From NCBI GenBank assembly GCA_015056125.1, contig SVGW01000022.1:1-42256 (forward strand): DNA of 42,256 nt, read 5' to 3'. Numbering within the stretch: position 1 is the first letter of the stretch; each line of letters starts with the position of its first letter. The DNA comes from Clostridiales bacterium. Its GTDB lineage: Bacteria; Bacillota; Clostridia; Christensenellales; Aristaeellaceae. Under the pieces are notes generated by a model, which saw only the letters and a program-made list of their open reading frames with translations, was not told the DNA's origin and did not search any database. The position numbers were made by a program, and so were the translations under genes. Shown in pieces: positions 31,941 to 40,042 of the stretch.

Positions 31941-33299
31941 TTATTTGGCAGTAATGGTCCAGCAGGCAAAGGCGAAGGGGGGCAGCTCGCAGGCGATAGA
32001 GGCCGCGCCTTCAACCAGGGTCACTTCACGGAATTCGGTCACTGCCAGCTCGGTGCAGGGAGGATTGGTGACCACGTTATTCTGCTTGGCGTCCACCTGA
32101 CGCATCACCACTTCCGCCTTCTGTCCTTCCAGCTGCTCCACCGTGCAGGCTATCTGAAGAGGATCTTCGCTGGGGTTGGTGACGATCATGTATACCTGAT
32201 TGCCCTTGCGGGTTGCCCGGGCGCGGAAATTGGTGTTGCCCTGGATCACCACTTCGTCATCCAGCATGCCGCAGAGCATATGCACCGCATGGCCGTTGGG
32301 GGTGGGGGCGTAGCCGCCTTCGGGCAGGCGCAAATACTGGGTGTAGCTCATCTGGAGCTCGGGATTATGGAAAGTGCACCAGGGGAAGATATACATGCCG
32401 TGGAGATCGGCGCCCCGGAGCATGCCGGTCAAGGTTTCGGAGGCATTCTGGAGGCTGTCGGTCAATACGCCGGTGGCACGGCGGGTACCGTATTCATCAA
32501 AGAAGAGGGGCGCATCCGGCAGGCCGTACTTGACCACGTCGCTCTTGTGCATGTTATACATCTGCTGCAGGCAGTTGTTATCGGGGTTATAGGCATGGAA
32601 GGAATAGAAGTCGATGCGCTTGTCTGGATCGGTGTCCTCGGCCAGGGCCTTCATATAATCGTGCCACAAGCCGCGCAGGGTCCAGCCGCCGGTCATGGCG
32701 GTGCCGCCCACCTTCAGATTCCAGCCCCGGCGTTCGTTCAGGCGCTTCACCACATGGCAGATGCAGTTGTACAGGGGCATATATTCGGCCACGGTAAGGC
32801 TGCCGAAGGAGGGAATTTCGCTTTCGTTGGATACTTCGATGTATACGATGTTGTCGCACAGGTCCTTGCAGTGCTCGATTACCTTTTCCACTACTTCTTC
32901 GTATTTTTCGTAGCTCATCAGGCCATCGGCGGTTTCGCGCTCGAAGCGGCGAATATTCAGCATGGCTTCATCCGCCAGGCGGCAGAAGGAAGTGAGATAA
33001 TCTTCAAAATGGGTTTCGGAGGGACGGGAAATGGGCCAGTCATAGGGATAATAGCGCTTATCGCCCAGCTTATCTACGCCGATCTGATAGTTCCAGTCGT
33101 AGGTGTCCGTTTCGATATCCCAAATTTCATCCAGGGTCACCCAGGTGCGGATGATCTTGGGACGGCAATTGTTGCTCACCCAGAAATCGGCAAAATCGGC
33201 GGGGGGAGTATAGCGGAGGGTGGAATTCTGATAGAGCTCTACCCGGGGCCAGGTGCGCACGGTCTGGCCGGCTTTTACGGCGAAATTCATGGTCTGCAT
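31941..33299 (-). CDS. Clan GH-A glycoside hydrolase (GH39-like)
   Basis: The 452-residue protein has a TIM-barrel N-terminal part with an acid/base Glu after Asn in YIEVSNESEI (about residues 152-161) and a nucleophile candidate Glu in LFFDEYGTRR (about 276). This pair, and a C-terminal beta-sandwich (from about residue 350), are the hallmarks of clan GH-A retaining glycosidases; the layout is closest to GH39 by eye. No signal peptide is present, so it is cytoplasmic. AAAGGAG precedes ATG 33299. It is the first gene of operon B and lies downstream of a consensus promoter. Whether it cleaves xylosides, uronosides or another bond is open. Confidence 0.75.
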   Translation of the reverse strand: MQTMNFAVKAGQTVRTWPRVELYQNSTLRYTPPADFADFWVSNNCRPKIIRTWVTLDEIWDIETDTYDWNYQIGVDKLGDKRYYPYDWPISRPSETHFEDYLTSFCRLADEAMLNIRRFERETADGLMSYEKYEEVVEKVIEHCKDLCDNIVYIEVSNESEIPSFGSLTVAEYMPLYNCICHVVKRLNERRGWNLKVGGTAMTGGWTLRGLWHDYMKALAEDTDPDKRIDFYSFHAYNPDNNCLQQMYNMHKSDVVKYGLPDAPLFFDEYGTRRATGVLTDSLQNASETLTGMLRGADLHGMYIFPWCTFHNPELQMSYTQYLRLPEGGYAPTPNGHAVHMLCGMLDDEVVIQGNTNFRARATRKGNQVYMIVTNPSEDPLQIACTVEQLEGQKAEVVMRQVDAKQNNVVTNPPCTELAVTEFREVTLVEGAASIACELPPFAFACWTITAK

Positions 33300-33329
33300 A
33301 GTGATAATCTCCTTTCAAATATGGGTTGA

Positions 33330-33418
33330 TTATGAAAACTTGTTGTTATGAGAATTATAATATGGATGAAATTTGTTGTCAAGCGCAAAGGGGGCTTCAA
33401 CTGCCGGTTTATGAAAAC
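33330..33418. promoter_or_regulatory. Candidate operator repeat TTATGAAAAC (two copies)
   Basis: The 10-base word TTATGAAAAC occurs at 33330-33339, just downstream of the operon B start region, and again at 33409-33418, just upstream of the divergent regulator's -35 box. A partial copy (TTATGA) lies at 33346-33351. Their placement suits binding by the divergently encoded XRE-OPRT protein; this is inference. Confidence 0.5.
33354..33382 (-). promoter_or_regulatory. Consensus promoter of CAZyme operon B
   Basis: On the minus strand TTGACA (33377-33382), 17 bases, TATAAT (33354-33359), both perfect. A repressor is expected because so strong a promoter drives catabolic genes; a candidate operator lies just downstream. 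Confidence 0.88.
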
Positions 33419-33433
33419 GTAACGGCGGTTCGA

Positions 33434-33462
33434 TTGTTTTTTGCCCGGGGTCATTTTATAAT
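33434..33462 (+). promoter_or_regulatory. Promoter of the second XRE-OPRT gene
   Basis: TATAAT (33457-33462) with a weak -35, TTGTTT (33434-33439), spaced by 17 bases, and about 45 bases before the start codon. Confidence 0.6.
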
Positions 33463-33510
33463 ACAGTTGACCGGTTCAGAGCTGACAGGAAGAAATGGGA
33501 GGATGCACGC

Positions 33511-34299
33511 ATGGAAAACATGGGGAGTATCATCAGAAACTTTCGCAAGGCCCGGGGATGTACCCAGGATGAAATGGCCCAATATCTGAATGTAACCTAT
33601 CAGGCAGTATCCAAGTGGGAAAACGGCGCGGCGCTGCCGGATGTATCCCTGATTCCATCCATTGCCGCTTTTTTGCGGGTGACTACGGATGAGCTCTTTG
33701 GCTACACTCTGCATGTGATGACCAATAAGGAAGCGCTAATCTCTATGATGGTGCGAAACCGCATTCTTTGCCGGGATACACGAAAAGAAACAGAGGGAAA
33801 TCTTTTCCGATACTATATCAATTCAGAAAATTTTACGACCAATGCGCAGCTTTACAAGCTGGGAGAAGTGTTTGCCGATCGCATCCGGGAAGAACATTTT
33901 CAGTTTGATGCCTTGGCCGGGCTGGCATATCACGGCATTGCCCTGGCAGCGGCTACGGCTGTGTCCCTTTACTATAAATACGGAATCAGCGTGCCCTTTT
34001 TCTGCGATCGCAGGACGCCGGACAAAAGGGGAAGGATGATTTGCGGCTATACGCCCAAAAACGGAGAAAGGATTTTGCTGATCGATGATACCTTGAGCAC
34101 GGGTAAAACCATGGTGGAGCGCATCGAACGGCTGAAAGAACAGGCGGATGTGGAAATTGAGGGGGCGCTGGTGATTCTCAATGAAGCGCAAAAGGATGGC
34201 ATGCGCATGATCAACGAAACTTATGGCGCCAAAGTGTGCTCTCTGATTACGGATGAGGATATTCAGATGGCGATTTTGGATAAGATCATTGTTTTGTAA
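33511..34299 (+). CDS. XRE helix-turn-helix / orotate phosphoribosyltransferase-like fusion, second paralogue
   Basis: The 262-residue protein has a Cro/CI-type HTH at about 8-60 (CTQDEMAQYLNVTYQAVSKWEN) and an OPRT-like C-terminal domain from about 73. The PRPP motif is intact (ILLIDDTLSTGKT, 188-200). The N-terminal catalytic segment equivalent to KSGRKSPYF is degraded (TEGNLFRYY, 94-102), His141 replaces Lys73, and the flexible loop reads RRTPDKRG (167-174) without the normal Lys/His pair. It probably binds PRPP or a nucleotide but does not catalyse. GGGAGG precedes ATG 33511. It is divergent from operon B and its 3' end is 15 bases from the convergent operon A, placing it as candidate regulator of one or both. 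Confidence 0.82.
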   Translation: MENMGSIIRNFRKARGCTQDEMAQYLNVTYQAVSKWENGAALPDVSLIPSIAAFLRVTTDELFGYTLHVMTNKEALISMMVRNRILCRDTRKETEGNLFRYYINSENFTTNAQLYKLGEVFADRIREEHFQFDALAGLAYHGIALAAATAVSLYYKYGISVPFFCDRRTPDKRGRMICGYTPKNGERILLIDDTLSTGKTMVERIERLKEQADVEIEGALVILNEAQKDGMRMINETYGAKVCSLITDEDIQMAILDKIIVL

Positions 34300-34314
34300 G
34301 AAGGATTATCACGT

Positions 34315-34935
34315 TTAAAAATCAATATCCTCAATTTCACCGTTGTCGATATAATTTTTCAGCAGATGCACTTCTTTATCGATGGGATTTTTCATGAGAT
34401 AGGGGTTCAGATGCCACACGTCCTTGCCGTCCGTGGGATCATGAGCCGCATAGCCGCTGACGATATAGGTGCGGGGCAGGTAGGTGCGGGCCAAGAGCAT
34501 GCTGCGGCGAAGGTGATAGGGCGCGGTGACGATATATACCCTGAAGGGCGAACGCAGCCGTAAATGGCGCTCCAGCTGAATGGCGCCAAAGAGCATGTTT
34601 TCCCTGGTGGTGGTGGCTTCGTTTTCCAGAAGAATGTGATCCTTGGGCACTCCGAATTGCAGCAGATATTCCTGCATGCACTCCGCTTCCGTCATATGCC
34701 CCAGCTCTGTATCGTGGTAAACGCCGCCGGTAGGGATCACATAGGAAACCCGGCCGGCAAGATACAGGTGGGCAGCGGCCCGGGAGCGCATTTCCATTTC
34801 TTCCGGCGGGCCCCCGAGCAGCAGGGCGGCCACGCCGGTGAGCCCGTCGTCTTTCCAATCGCCGTATACGATCTGGCTGATCTGTTCCCGGGTCAATTCG
34901 TTCAGGCGTTTAGGATCATAAGCAGAGTATTTCAT
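34315..34935 (-). CDS. YdcF/SanA-like (DUF218) protein
   Basis: The 206-residue protein matches the DUF218 / YdcF family: VAALLLGGPP (about residues 35-44), VIPTGG, ENEATTTRENM (about 104-114) and VTAPYHLRRSM. Some members bind S-adenosylmethionine, and others (SanA, ElyC) act in envelope biology; here there is no signal peptide or membrane segment, so it resembles cytoplasmic YdcF. AGGAGGAAAAC precedes ATG 34935. It is the last gene of operon A and starts 15 bases after the GH28-like gene. Function unknown. Confidence 0.82.
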   Translation of the reverse strand: MKYSAYDPKRLNELTREQISQIVYGDWKDDGLTGVAALLLGGPPEEMEMRSRAAAHLYLAGRVSYVIPTGGVYHDTELGHMTEAECMQEYLLQFGVPKDHILLENEATTTRENMLFGAIQLERHLRLRSPFRVYIVTAPYHLRRSMLLARTYLPRTYIVSGYAAHDPTDGKDVWHLNPYLMKNPIDKEVHLLKNYIDNGEIEDIDF

Positions 34936-34950
34936 GTTTTCCTCCTTCTA

Positions 34951-36192
34951 TCAGGCTTTCAGTGTGGTAATTTCGCCTTCGTTCACCAATACCTGATCTG
35001 CGCCGGCATCCATATCCTGCATGGAGAGGAAGCCGATGTTTCCTTTGTTGTGCACCAATATAAGGGGCAGGCCGGTATGATTTTCAGAAGAGATATCGGA
35101 AAGGAGCAGCCTGTCCACCCGGGTGCTTTCGCCGATAAAGATGCTGTCCCGGGGCATGGTGTCCTCCCGGCGGTACATATGCTCCACCGTCATGCGCTTT
35201 ATGCGGGTGTTGGCGTCCACCTGAATCAGAGGATAGCACATTTCCACTTTGGGCGGATGCTGGAAATCCCCTTTGCGCACGGGCATGGCCTTGGAAGCGT
35301 AAATGTGGTCAAAGGAGAGGGCATCGTAATCTCCGGTGGTTTCCCCTTCATAATACTTGGTCACGCCGATGCAGTATTGATAGTAAGTGCCATACACATT
35401 GGAAATATGAATATTGTGCACCTTCTCATGCACCAGTAAGAGCCTCACGGCGCTGTGGCATTCCTGAGCGAAAAGACCGTCGATCTGGATATTTGTGATA
35501 TCGCCCCCCATGCCTTCATGGGCATTGAGGGCCACCAGATCATCATAGCAGGTGCCCTTGAGATTGCGGATCACGCCAAAGTGGCAATTGCCGTTTAAGT
35601 GGACGCCATCCATATTCAAGGGAACGGGGTTGCCTTTGTTGTAATCAAAGGTGATATCTTCAATGGTAAAGTAGGATACGCATTCCATATTCACCCCGTA
35701 GGTGGTGGGATCCTTGAGGGTGAGGGAGGAAAGCTTTAAATTGGTTACATTATAAAACAGCATGCCATAGCTATAGAATTCCCGCACGGGAAATTCCAAT
35801 GCCCGCTGGGGATTGGGCATCTGCTCCATATTATTGCAGTTCCAGATGCCGCCGGAAATTTCGATATTGGTGCAGGGGACGTCCGGGGCGTAATCATCCA
35901 CATAACCCCAAAGATGGGCCCGCTTGGGCACTTGATAAGCATTCTCCCGCAAGCGCTTGGCGGGATTTTTTACCATTTTATTCCGTGCCATCACGCAATT
36001 GGATTGGGGCGCCAGGCGAATTTCCGCAAACCGGGGCAGCTCCAAACGGAAATTGGAGGGCAGCTCCAGAGGCGCAGAAATGAGATAATGGGCTTTGGGC
36101 GGTGGAAGCGTTACCTGGCATACGCCGCTGTCGATCATTTCCTGAATGGCTTTTGTATCGTCATGAATACCGTCGCCATATAGCGTGTACAT
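34951..36192 (-). CDS. GH28-like / pectate-lyase-fold parallel beta-helix protein
   Basis: The 413-residue protein begins GDGIHDDTKAIQ (residues 6-17), the opening of pectate-lyase-3 and GH28-type right-handed beta-helices, and has recurrent beta-helix strands. LNMDGVHLNGN (about 203-213) and CYDDLVALNAHEG (about 226-238) resemble the NTDG and DD acid pairs of polygalacturonases, although the GHG and RIK segments are not obvious, so activity may differ. No signal peptide is present; cytoplasmic action on an oligosaccharide is inferred. Its start codon abuts the stop of the metallophosphoesterase gene. Polygalacturonase-type hydrolase is the best guess. Confidence 0.78.
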   Translation of the reverse strand: MYTLYGDGIHDDTKAIQEMIDSGVCQVTLPPPKAHYLISAPLELPSNFRLELPRFAEIRLAPQSNCVMARNKMVKNPAKRLRENAYQVPKRAHLWGYVDDYAPDVPCTNIEISGGIWNCNNMEQMPNPQRALEFPVREFYSYGMLFYNVTNLKLSSLTLKDPTTYGVNMECVSYFTIEDITFDYNKGNPVPLNMDGVHLNGNCHFGVIRNLKGTCYDDLVALNAHEGMGGDITNIQIDGLFAQECHSAVRLLLVHEKVHNIHISNVYGTYYQYCIGVTKYYEGETTGDYDALSFDHIYASKAMPVRKGDFQHPPKVEMCYPLIQVDANTRIKRMTVEHMYRREDTMPRDSIFIGESTRVDRLLLSDISSENHTGLPLILVHNKGNIGFLSMQDMDAGADQVLVNEGEITTLKA

Positions 36193-37086
36193 TTATTTTC
36201 CCTCCTGATAGATGAATTTGCGATTTTCCACTGCTTCAAAGGGCAGATCAAATACGCCGTTTTCGGCAATATAGTGCATATCCGTTTGCATGTGGGAAAC
36301 GGTGAAATGGCCGTCCTCATATTCCATCATTTCATAGCCCCAGGCCCAGCGCGGAGAGAATATATTGAAGGTGTAGCCTGTTTCCGTTTTCATGCCCTCA
36401 TAGGCATAGCCGCCGATATCGATCATGGGTTTTCCGGCGCAGGAAAGGGTTTCGTTGTGGTGTGTATGCCCCCGGAAGAGGCAGATGATCCTTTTATCCT
36501 GCAAAAGGGACTGGGCACGGGGAGAAACGCAACCTTCCCTGAACATATGGGCGCAGAGGATGAAGGGGCCGTCTTTGGCATTTTTCAGGGCCTGCTCCAG
36601 ATAATCTTCATCAATCCCCGTGTAGGGGCTGCCGGAAGCGCTTTGGGCGGGCGTTTGGGCAAAGGTATCCAGGAAAATAGCAGTGAGTCCCTCCAATTCC
36701 AAAGTGAATTGCCGGGGCGTGCCAAAGATATTTTGCCATTTTTCGTTGCTGTAGCTGTCGTGATTGCCGGGGATCACATAAACTGGAGCAGGAAACCGGG
36801 CCATGTATTCATCCCGGAATTTTAAGCAGTAGTTTTCCGGCAATTTTCTAAAATCCGCATCGTCAATGGAAAGATCGCCCAGCACGAAAATTTGATCCAG
36901 GGGCACCTTTTCATGTTCCCTGAGAATATCGGAAAGCATTTTTTCCATTTTCTGTTCCTGGGTGAGGCCAAAGGCGTTGCCGCTGGCGGCGGAAGCAATG
37001 GCTTCCGGATGCGTTTTTTTTAGTTCCGCTTCGGAAAAATTGGTGGTGAAGTGCATATCCGAAACCAGCAGAATTCTTCTTTTCAT
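36193..37086 (-). CDS. Calcineurin-like metallophosphoesterase
   Basis: The 297-residue protein has the four metallophosphoesterase signatures in order: SDMHFTTNF (D-X-H, residues 9-17), GDLSIDDAD, GNHDSYSN and GHTHHNE. These coordinate two metal ions. No signal peptide is present. ATG 37086 has GGGAGAAG upstream, and an extended frame to 37185 overlaps the previous gene. It is followed directly by the GH28-like gene and preceded by an amidohydrolase in operon A, so a phosphorylated sugar or cyclic phosphate could be its substrate; that is inference. Confidence 0.88.
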   Translation of the reverse strand: MKRRILLVSDMHFTTNFSEAELKKTHPEAIASAASGNAFGLTQEQKMEKMLSDILREHEKVPLDQIFVLGDLSIDDADFRKLPENYCLKFRDEYMARFPAPVYVIPGNHDSYSNEKWQNIFGTPRQFTLELEGLTAIFLDTFAQTPAQSASGSPYTGIDEDYLEQALKNAKDGPFILCAHMFREGCVSPRAQSLLQDKRIICLFRGHTHHNETLSCAGKPMIDIGGYAYEGMKTETGYTFNIFSPRWAWGYEMMEYEDGHFTVSHMQTDMHYIAENGVFDLPFEAVENRKFIYQEGK

Positions 37087-37097
37087 GGGCTTCTCCC

Positions 37098-38165
37098 TTA
37101 TTTCCAGAAATGCATCATGGTTTCCAGGTTTTCTTTGCCCAGGGGGCTCAATTGATCCATATGATGCGCTTGGATCCATTGGCAATGCGCATAGGCCTTT
37201 TCCCGGTTCACCGGCCGGGGCGTATCTCCCAGCAGGGAAAGGATATTTTTCATATAGATTTTTTCCAGCACATCCCGGGGAAGGGGCATGGGGGTGATGG
37301 TATTGCCGAAATAATCAAAGGGTTGGCTTCCCTCCAGAAAATTTCTTGCCAGCTCGTGGCGCACTTCGCCGTAGCCCGCGGCATACAGATCGCTGCCCAG
37401 AATGAGCCTGTCCTGATAGCGCAGGAAGAAATTCTTCCAAAGGCTCGTATCTTTGGAAAAATTCACATACATTTCGCCCCCGGCGGTGAGATCCAGATAT
37501 ACGTTGGGATAGGTATCCAGCAGACGGCATGCACCTTCATAATTTCCGGAAATGAAATAGAAATGGGCCAGGATAAAGCGAACGCGGGGATAGCGGGCGA
37601 TCACTTCTTCCATTTCTGCATAGAGCTCATCCAAGGTCAGATGCTCTTTCCCGTACACCCGGCCCAGGGCAATGGCGGTAGGGGTGGCGGTCTTTATATC
37701 CCAGGAAGCCCGGGGATCTCCTACATGGCAAAGCACTACGCTGCCAAGTTCGTTGGCATAGGAGAAAAACGCGGAGAACGAGGGGTGGTTCAGCCCTTTC
37801 CCTATTTCCTTGCGCACTCTGGGATGCATTTCCAGAAATTTAAAGGCGTCAAAGCCCATTTCCATCGCTTCTTTTCCCTGCTGCAGATAGAGGGCCGGAT
37901 CATCGCCGTGCCAAACGCAGCCGGCATAGGCATGGCAGGGCAAAGAAAGCCGATCTTTGATATAGAGCACCTTCAAATTTTCCAGAATATCGTGGTAGGG
38001 CTCATTATGATCGCAACGGGGAACGGAAAGCAGCCCGATCCGGCTGATGGAAAGCTGGGCGCACAGCGCTTCAAAGCCCTTTACCGAATCGTCAACGGGC
38101 TGGGGAAAACAAAGATGGGCATGGTTTTCCATGGCGGGAATACCTGGATCATATTGCTTGGACAT
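37098..38165 (-). CDS. Amidohydrolase-2-family metal-dependent hydrolase
   Basis: The 355-residue protein is a TIM-barrel amidohydrolase-related protein: ENHAHL (H-X-H near residue 15), LCHVGDP, ILAHFYF and GSDLYAAGYG with the catalytic Asp. COG2159 members include decarboxylases and lactonases. No signal peptide is present. It lies in operon A 24 bases after the MBL-fold gene and 11 before the metallophosphoesterase. In sugar-acid pathways such proteins often open lactones; this is inference. Confidence 0.85.
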   Translation of the reverse strand: MSKQYDPGIPAMENHAHLCFPQPVDDSVKGFEALCAQLSISRIGLLSVPRCDHNEPYHDILENLKVLYIKDRLSLPCHAYAGCVWHGDDPALYLQQGKEAMEMGFDAFKFLEMHPRVRKEIGKGLNHPSFSAFFSYANELGSVVLCHVGDPRASWDIKTATPTAIALGRVYGKEHLTLDELYAEMEEVIARYPRVRFILAHFYFISGNYEGACRLLDTYPNVYLDLTAGGEMYVNFSKDTSLWKNFFLRYQDRLILGSDLYAAGYGEVRHELARNFLEGSQPFDYFGNTITPMPLPRDVLEKIYMKNILSLLGDTPRPVNREKAYAHCQWIQAHHMDQLSPLGKENLETMMHFWK

Positions 38166-38189
38166 GGATACTTCTCCTTTGCAGAGGGT

Positions 38190-38915
38190 TTATACAGTAA
38201 GCTCCAGATCGTCAGAGGCTTTCAATGCAGGAATGCCCTTTTCGCTGAGGGCGGCCAGGCATTCCATCACGCTGATCAGGCGCTTATTGGAATAATGGGT
38301 GATGCACACCTTTTTCACCTGGCTGCCTTCCAACACGGGCAAATAATCCGTGGCCGGGAAATGGGCGGATTCGCAGATCAATAGATCGATTGCTTTTTCC
38401 TTGGCGACGGTCGGGAAATCAACGCCGGGGTTTTTCAGGTCGCCGGTGCAAAGCACGGCTTTTCCTTCTGCTTCCAGGAGATACGCAAAGGAATGGGGGC
38501 AATGCTGGGTGGGGATGGCGGTCGCTTTCAGGGTGCCGTCGTCATATACCACGCCTGCTTCCGTTTTCTGGTATTTGATTTCCTTAGGCGCGTTATTGAG
38601 GGTCACTTTCAGCCAGTTGTCGATCACCTGGGCGGCTTCCATGATGGGCAGGCAGATCACGGGATCGGGGGTTTTGAAATACCAGGTGAGCAGATCCACA
38701 AACTGGATCAGCCCGTTGGTGTGATCGCCGTGCATGTGCGTGATGAATACGCCCTTTACGTCATCTATGTTTCTGCCGCGGGTGCGGAGGGCATCGATGG
38801 CCGGGGTGCCCATATCCACAAAATAAATCTTGTCCTTCACTTCAATCATGATGCTGGAGCACTTGCGATCGGGTTCCGGTACGCCATGGCTGCTGCCGAT
38901 AAAGGTGATTTTCAT
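38190..38915 (-). CDS. MBL-fold metallo-hydrolase (RNase Z-like)
   Basis: The 241-residue protein has the metal-binding THMHGDH motif (about residues 59-65), a GSSHG start resembling RNase Z-like beta-CASP relatives, TQHCPHSF and CTGDLKN with further ligand residues. It is shorter than true RNase Z (about 310 residues). GTAAGGAG lies upstream of ATG 38915; a frame extending to 39023 runs over the promoter and is rejected. It is the first gene of operon A. Lactonase or phosphodiesterase activity is possible; the substrate is unknown. Confidence 0.87.
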   Translation of the reverse strand: MKITFIGSSHGVPEPDRKCSSIMIEVKDKIYFVDMGTPAIDALRTRGRNIDDVKGVFITHMHGDHTNGLIQFVDLLTWYFKTPDPVICLPIMEAAQVIDNWLKVTLNNAPKEIKYQKTEAGVVYDDGTLKATAIPTQHCPHSFAYLLEAEGKAVLCTGDLKNPGVDFPTVAKEKAIDLLICESAHFPATDYLPVLEGSQVKKVCITHYSNKRLISVMECLAALSEKGIPALKASDDLELTV

Positions 38916-38952
38916 AATATATCTCCTTACTATAAATATTTTTGCTGTATAG

Positions 38953-38981
38953 ATTATAGCAAATTTCAGCAGGCATAGCAA
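38953..38981 (-). promoter_or_regulatory. Promoter of operon A
   Basis: On the minus strand TTGCTA (38976-38981), 17 bases, TATAAT (38953-38958), about 38 bases before the MBL-fold start codon. The rest of the spacer to 39070 shows no gene. Confidence 0.75.
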
Positions 38982-39070
38982 CAAAAGATTGGATAAAAAA
39001 AGAACCGCGCAAATGGCGGGCACCCGAAAAACAGCTTCAATCCTGGCGATTTGATCTGCAGGGCCTGTGC

Positions 39071-39099
39071 TTGTATATATTGTAAACGTATGATAGAAT
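39071..39099 (+). promoter_or_regulatory. Promoter of the S51-like peptidase gene
   Basis: TTGTAT (39071-39076), 17 bases, TAGAAT (39094-39099), about 70 bases before the start codon. Confidence 0.55.
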
Positions 39100-39169
39100 A
39101 AAGGAAATGAACCTATAAACCATAATATATCAACCCGTTACATGATTATAAATTGATAGGAGAAGATTT

Positions 39170-39838
39170 ATGAATGCAAGTTTGCTGGGATTTTTTAGCG
39201 GATTTCCGACTCGTCACTTTACGGACAGCATCGCTGAGATACTTAGGCAGAAACTAAATGTTAGAGATAGTCTTATATTTGTCAGCGGTTGGCCGGATGA
39301 CTGTGAACAAAACGATAGTGACTCCCATGGAATGCATCAGATGTTTGCCGAATGCAATATGCCTTTTGCAAAGCACTGTGTAATTGATAATCGGATCAAT
39401 GCAGATGAAGCAGTAAAATTGGTTCGTGAGGCATCTTGTATTTTTCTCATGGGTGGGAATGCAACACTACAGTTTCAGTTGATGTGCGAAAAAGGTATCT
39501 TAGATGCAATCCGTCAAAGTAGTGCTGTGATATTGGGCGTAAGCGCAGGCGCTATGAACATGGGCGGTCCTACAGTGGATATATATGAGTCTCCTGTGCC
39601 TTATGAAGGATTAGGATTTGCTAATATTACAGTCAAGGCACATTATCCGTTTAATGATGAATTGTTACAGTCTTTGAGGAAGGTGTCCATGGAAGTTCCG
39701 GTATGCCTTATGACGGATGAAAGTGCAATTTTTGTAACAAAGGATATGATTACATCGATAGGTCAAATCTATCGGTTGGTAAAAGGAGATATTGCTCCGC
39801 TTACACAGCAACAGTTGGAACAGATGCGGAATCGTTAA
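39170..39838 (+). CDS. Peptidase S51 (dipeptidase E)-like protein
   Basis: The 222-residue protein has the S51 nucleophile elbow GVSAGAMNM (about residues 123-131), preceded by FLMGGNATLQF, which forms the oxyanion region of peptidase E and cyanophycinase. VKAHYPFND carries a plausible catalytic His. No signal peptide is present. TAGGAGAAG precedes the ATG. It stands alone between divergent operon A and rubredoxin, and is distinctly more AT-rich than surrounding genes, suggesting horizontal acquisition. Likely role: hydrolysis of Asp- or Glu-containing dipeptides. Confidence 0.85.
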   Translation: MNASLLGFFSGFPTRHFTDSIAEILRQKLNVRDSLIFVSGWPDDCEQNDSDSHGMHQMFAECNMPFAKHCVIDNRINADEAVKLVREASCIFLMGGNATLQFQLMCEKGILDAIRQSSAVILGVSAGAMNMGGPTVDIYESPVPYEGLGFANITVKAHYPFNDELLQSLRKVSMEVPVCLMTDESAIFVTKDMITSIGQIYRLVKGDIAPLTQQQLEQMRNR

Positions 39839-39922
39839 ATTCCGGTTTGGCGTCAAATATAAAAGCGTATTTCTATACACCGAGCGCCCAAGGTGCTTGC
39901 AAACGAGTGTACGGGCATAAGA

Positions 39923-39954
39923 AACGGAGCGTATCGATAACGATGCGCTCCGTT
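39923..39954 (+). terminator. Terminator region after the S51-like gene
   Basis: AACGGAGCG and CGCTCCGTT form a 9-bp stem with further inner pairing (ATCG/CGAT), followed by AACTATTTT. Further hairpins lie at 39972-39984 and 39997-40009, the last followed by TTTTATT, and may end transcription for this gene and for rubredoxin from the other side. A 63-codon frame across this area (39847-40038) has no ribosome binding site and is not considered a gene. Confidence 0.55.
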
Positions 39955-40042
39955 AACTATTTTATGAAGCCCCGCCTAAGGCGGTTCTTTCTGGTTGCCG
40001 AAAAACGGCTTTTATTGATTTGCCTGTGCAGGGAATGATCTA

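Noticed and set aside
39847-40038. A 63-codon plus-strand frame after the S51-like gene
   Set aside because: It crosses three hairpins, lacks a ribosome binding site and resembles no known protein.
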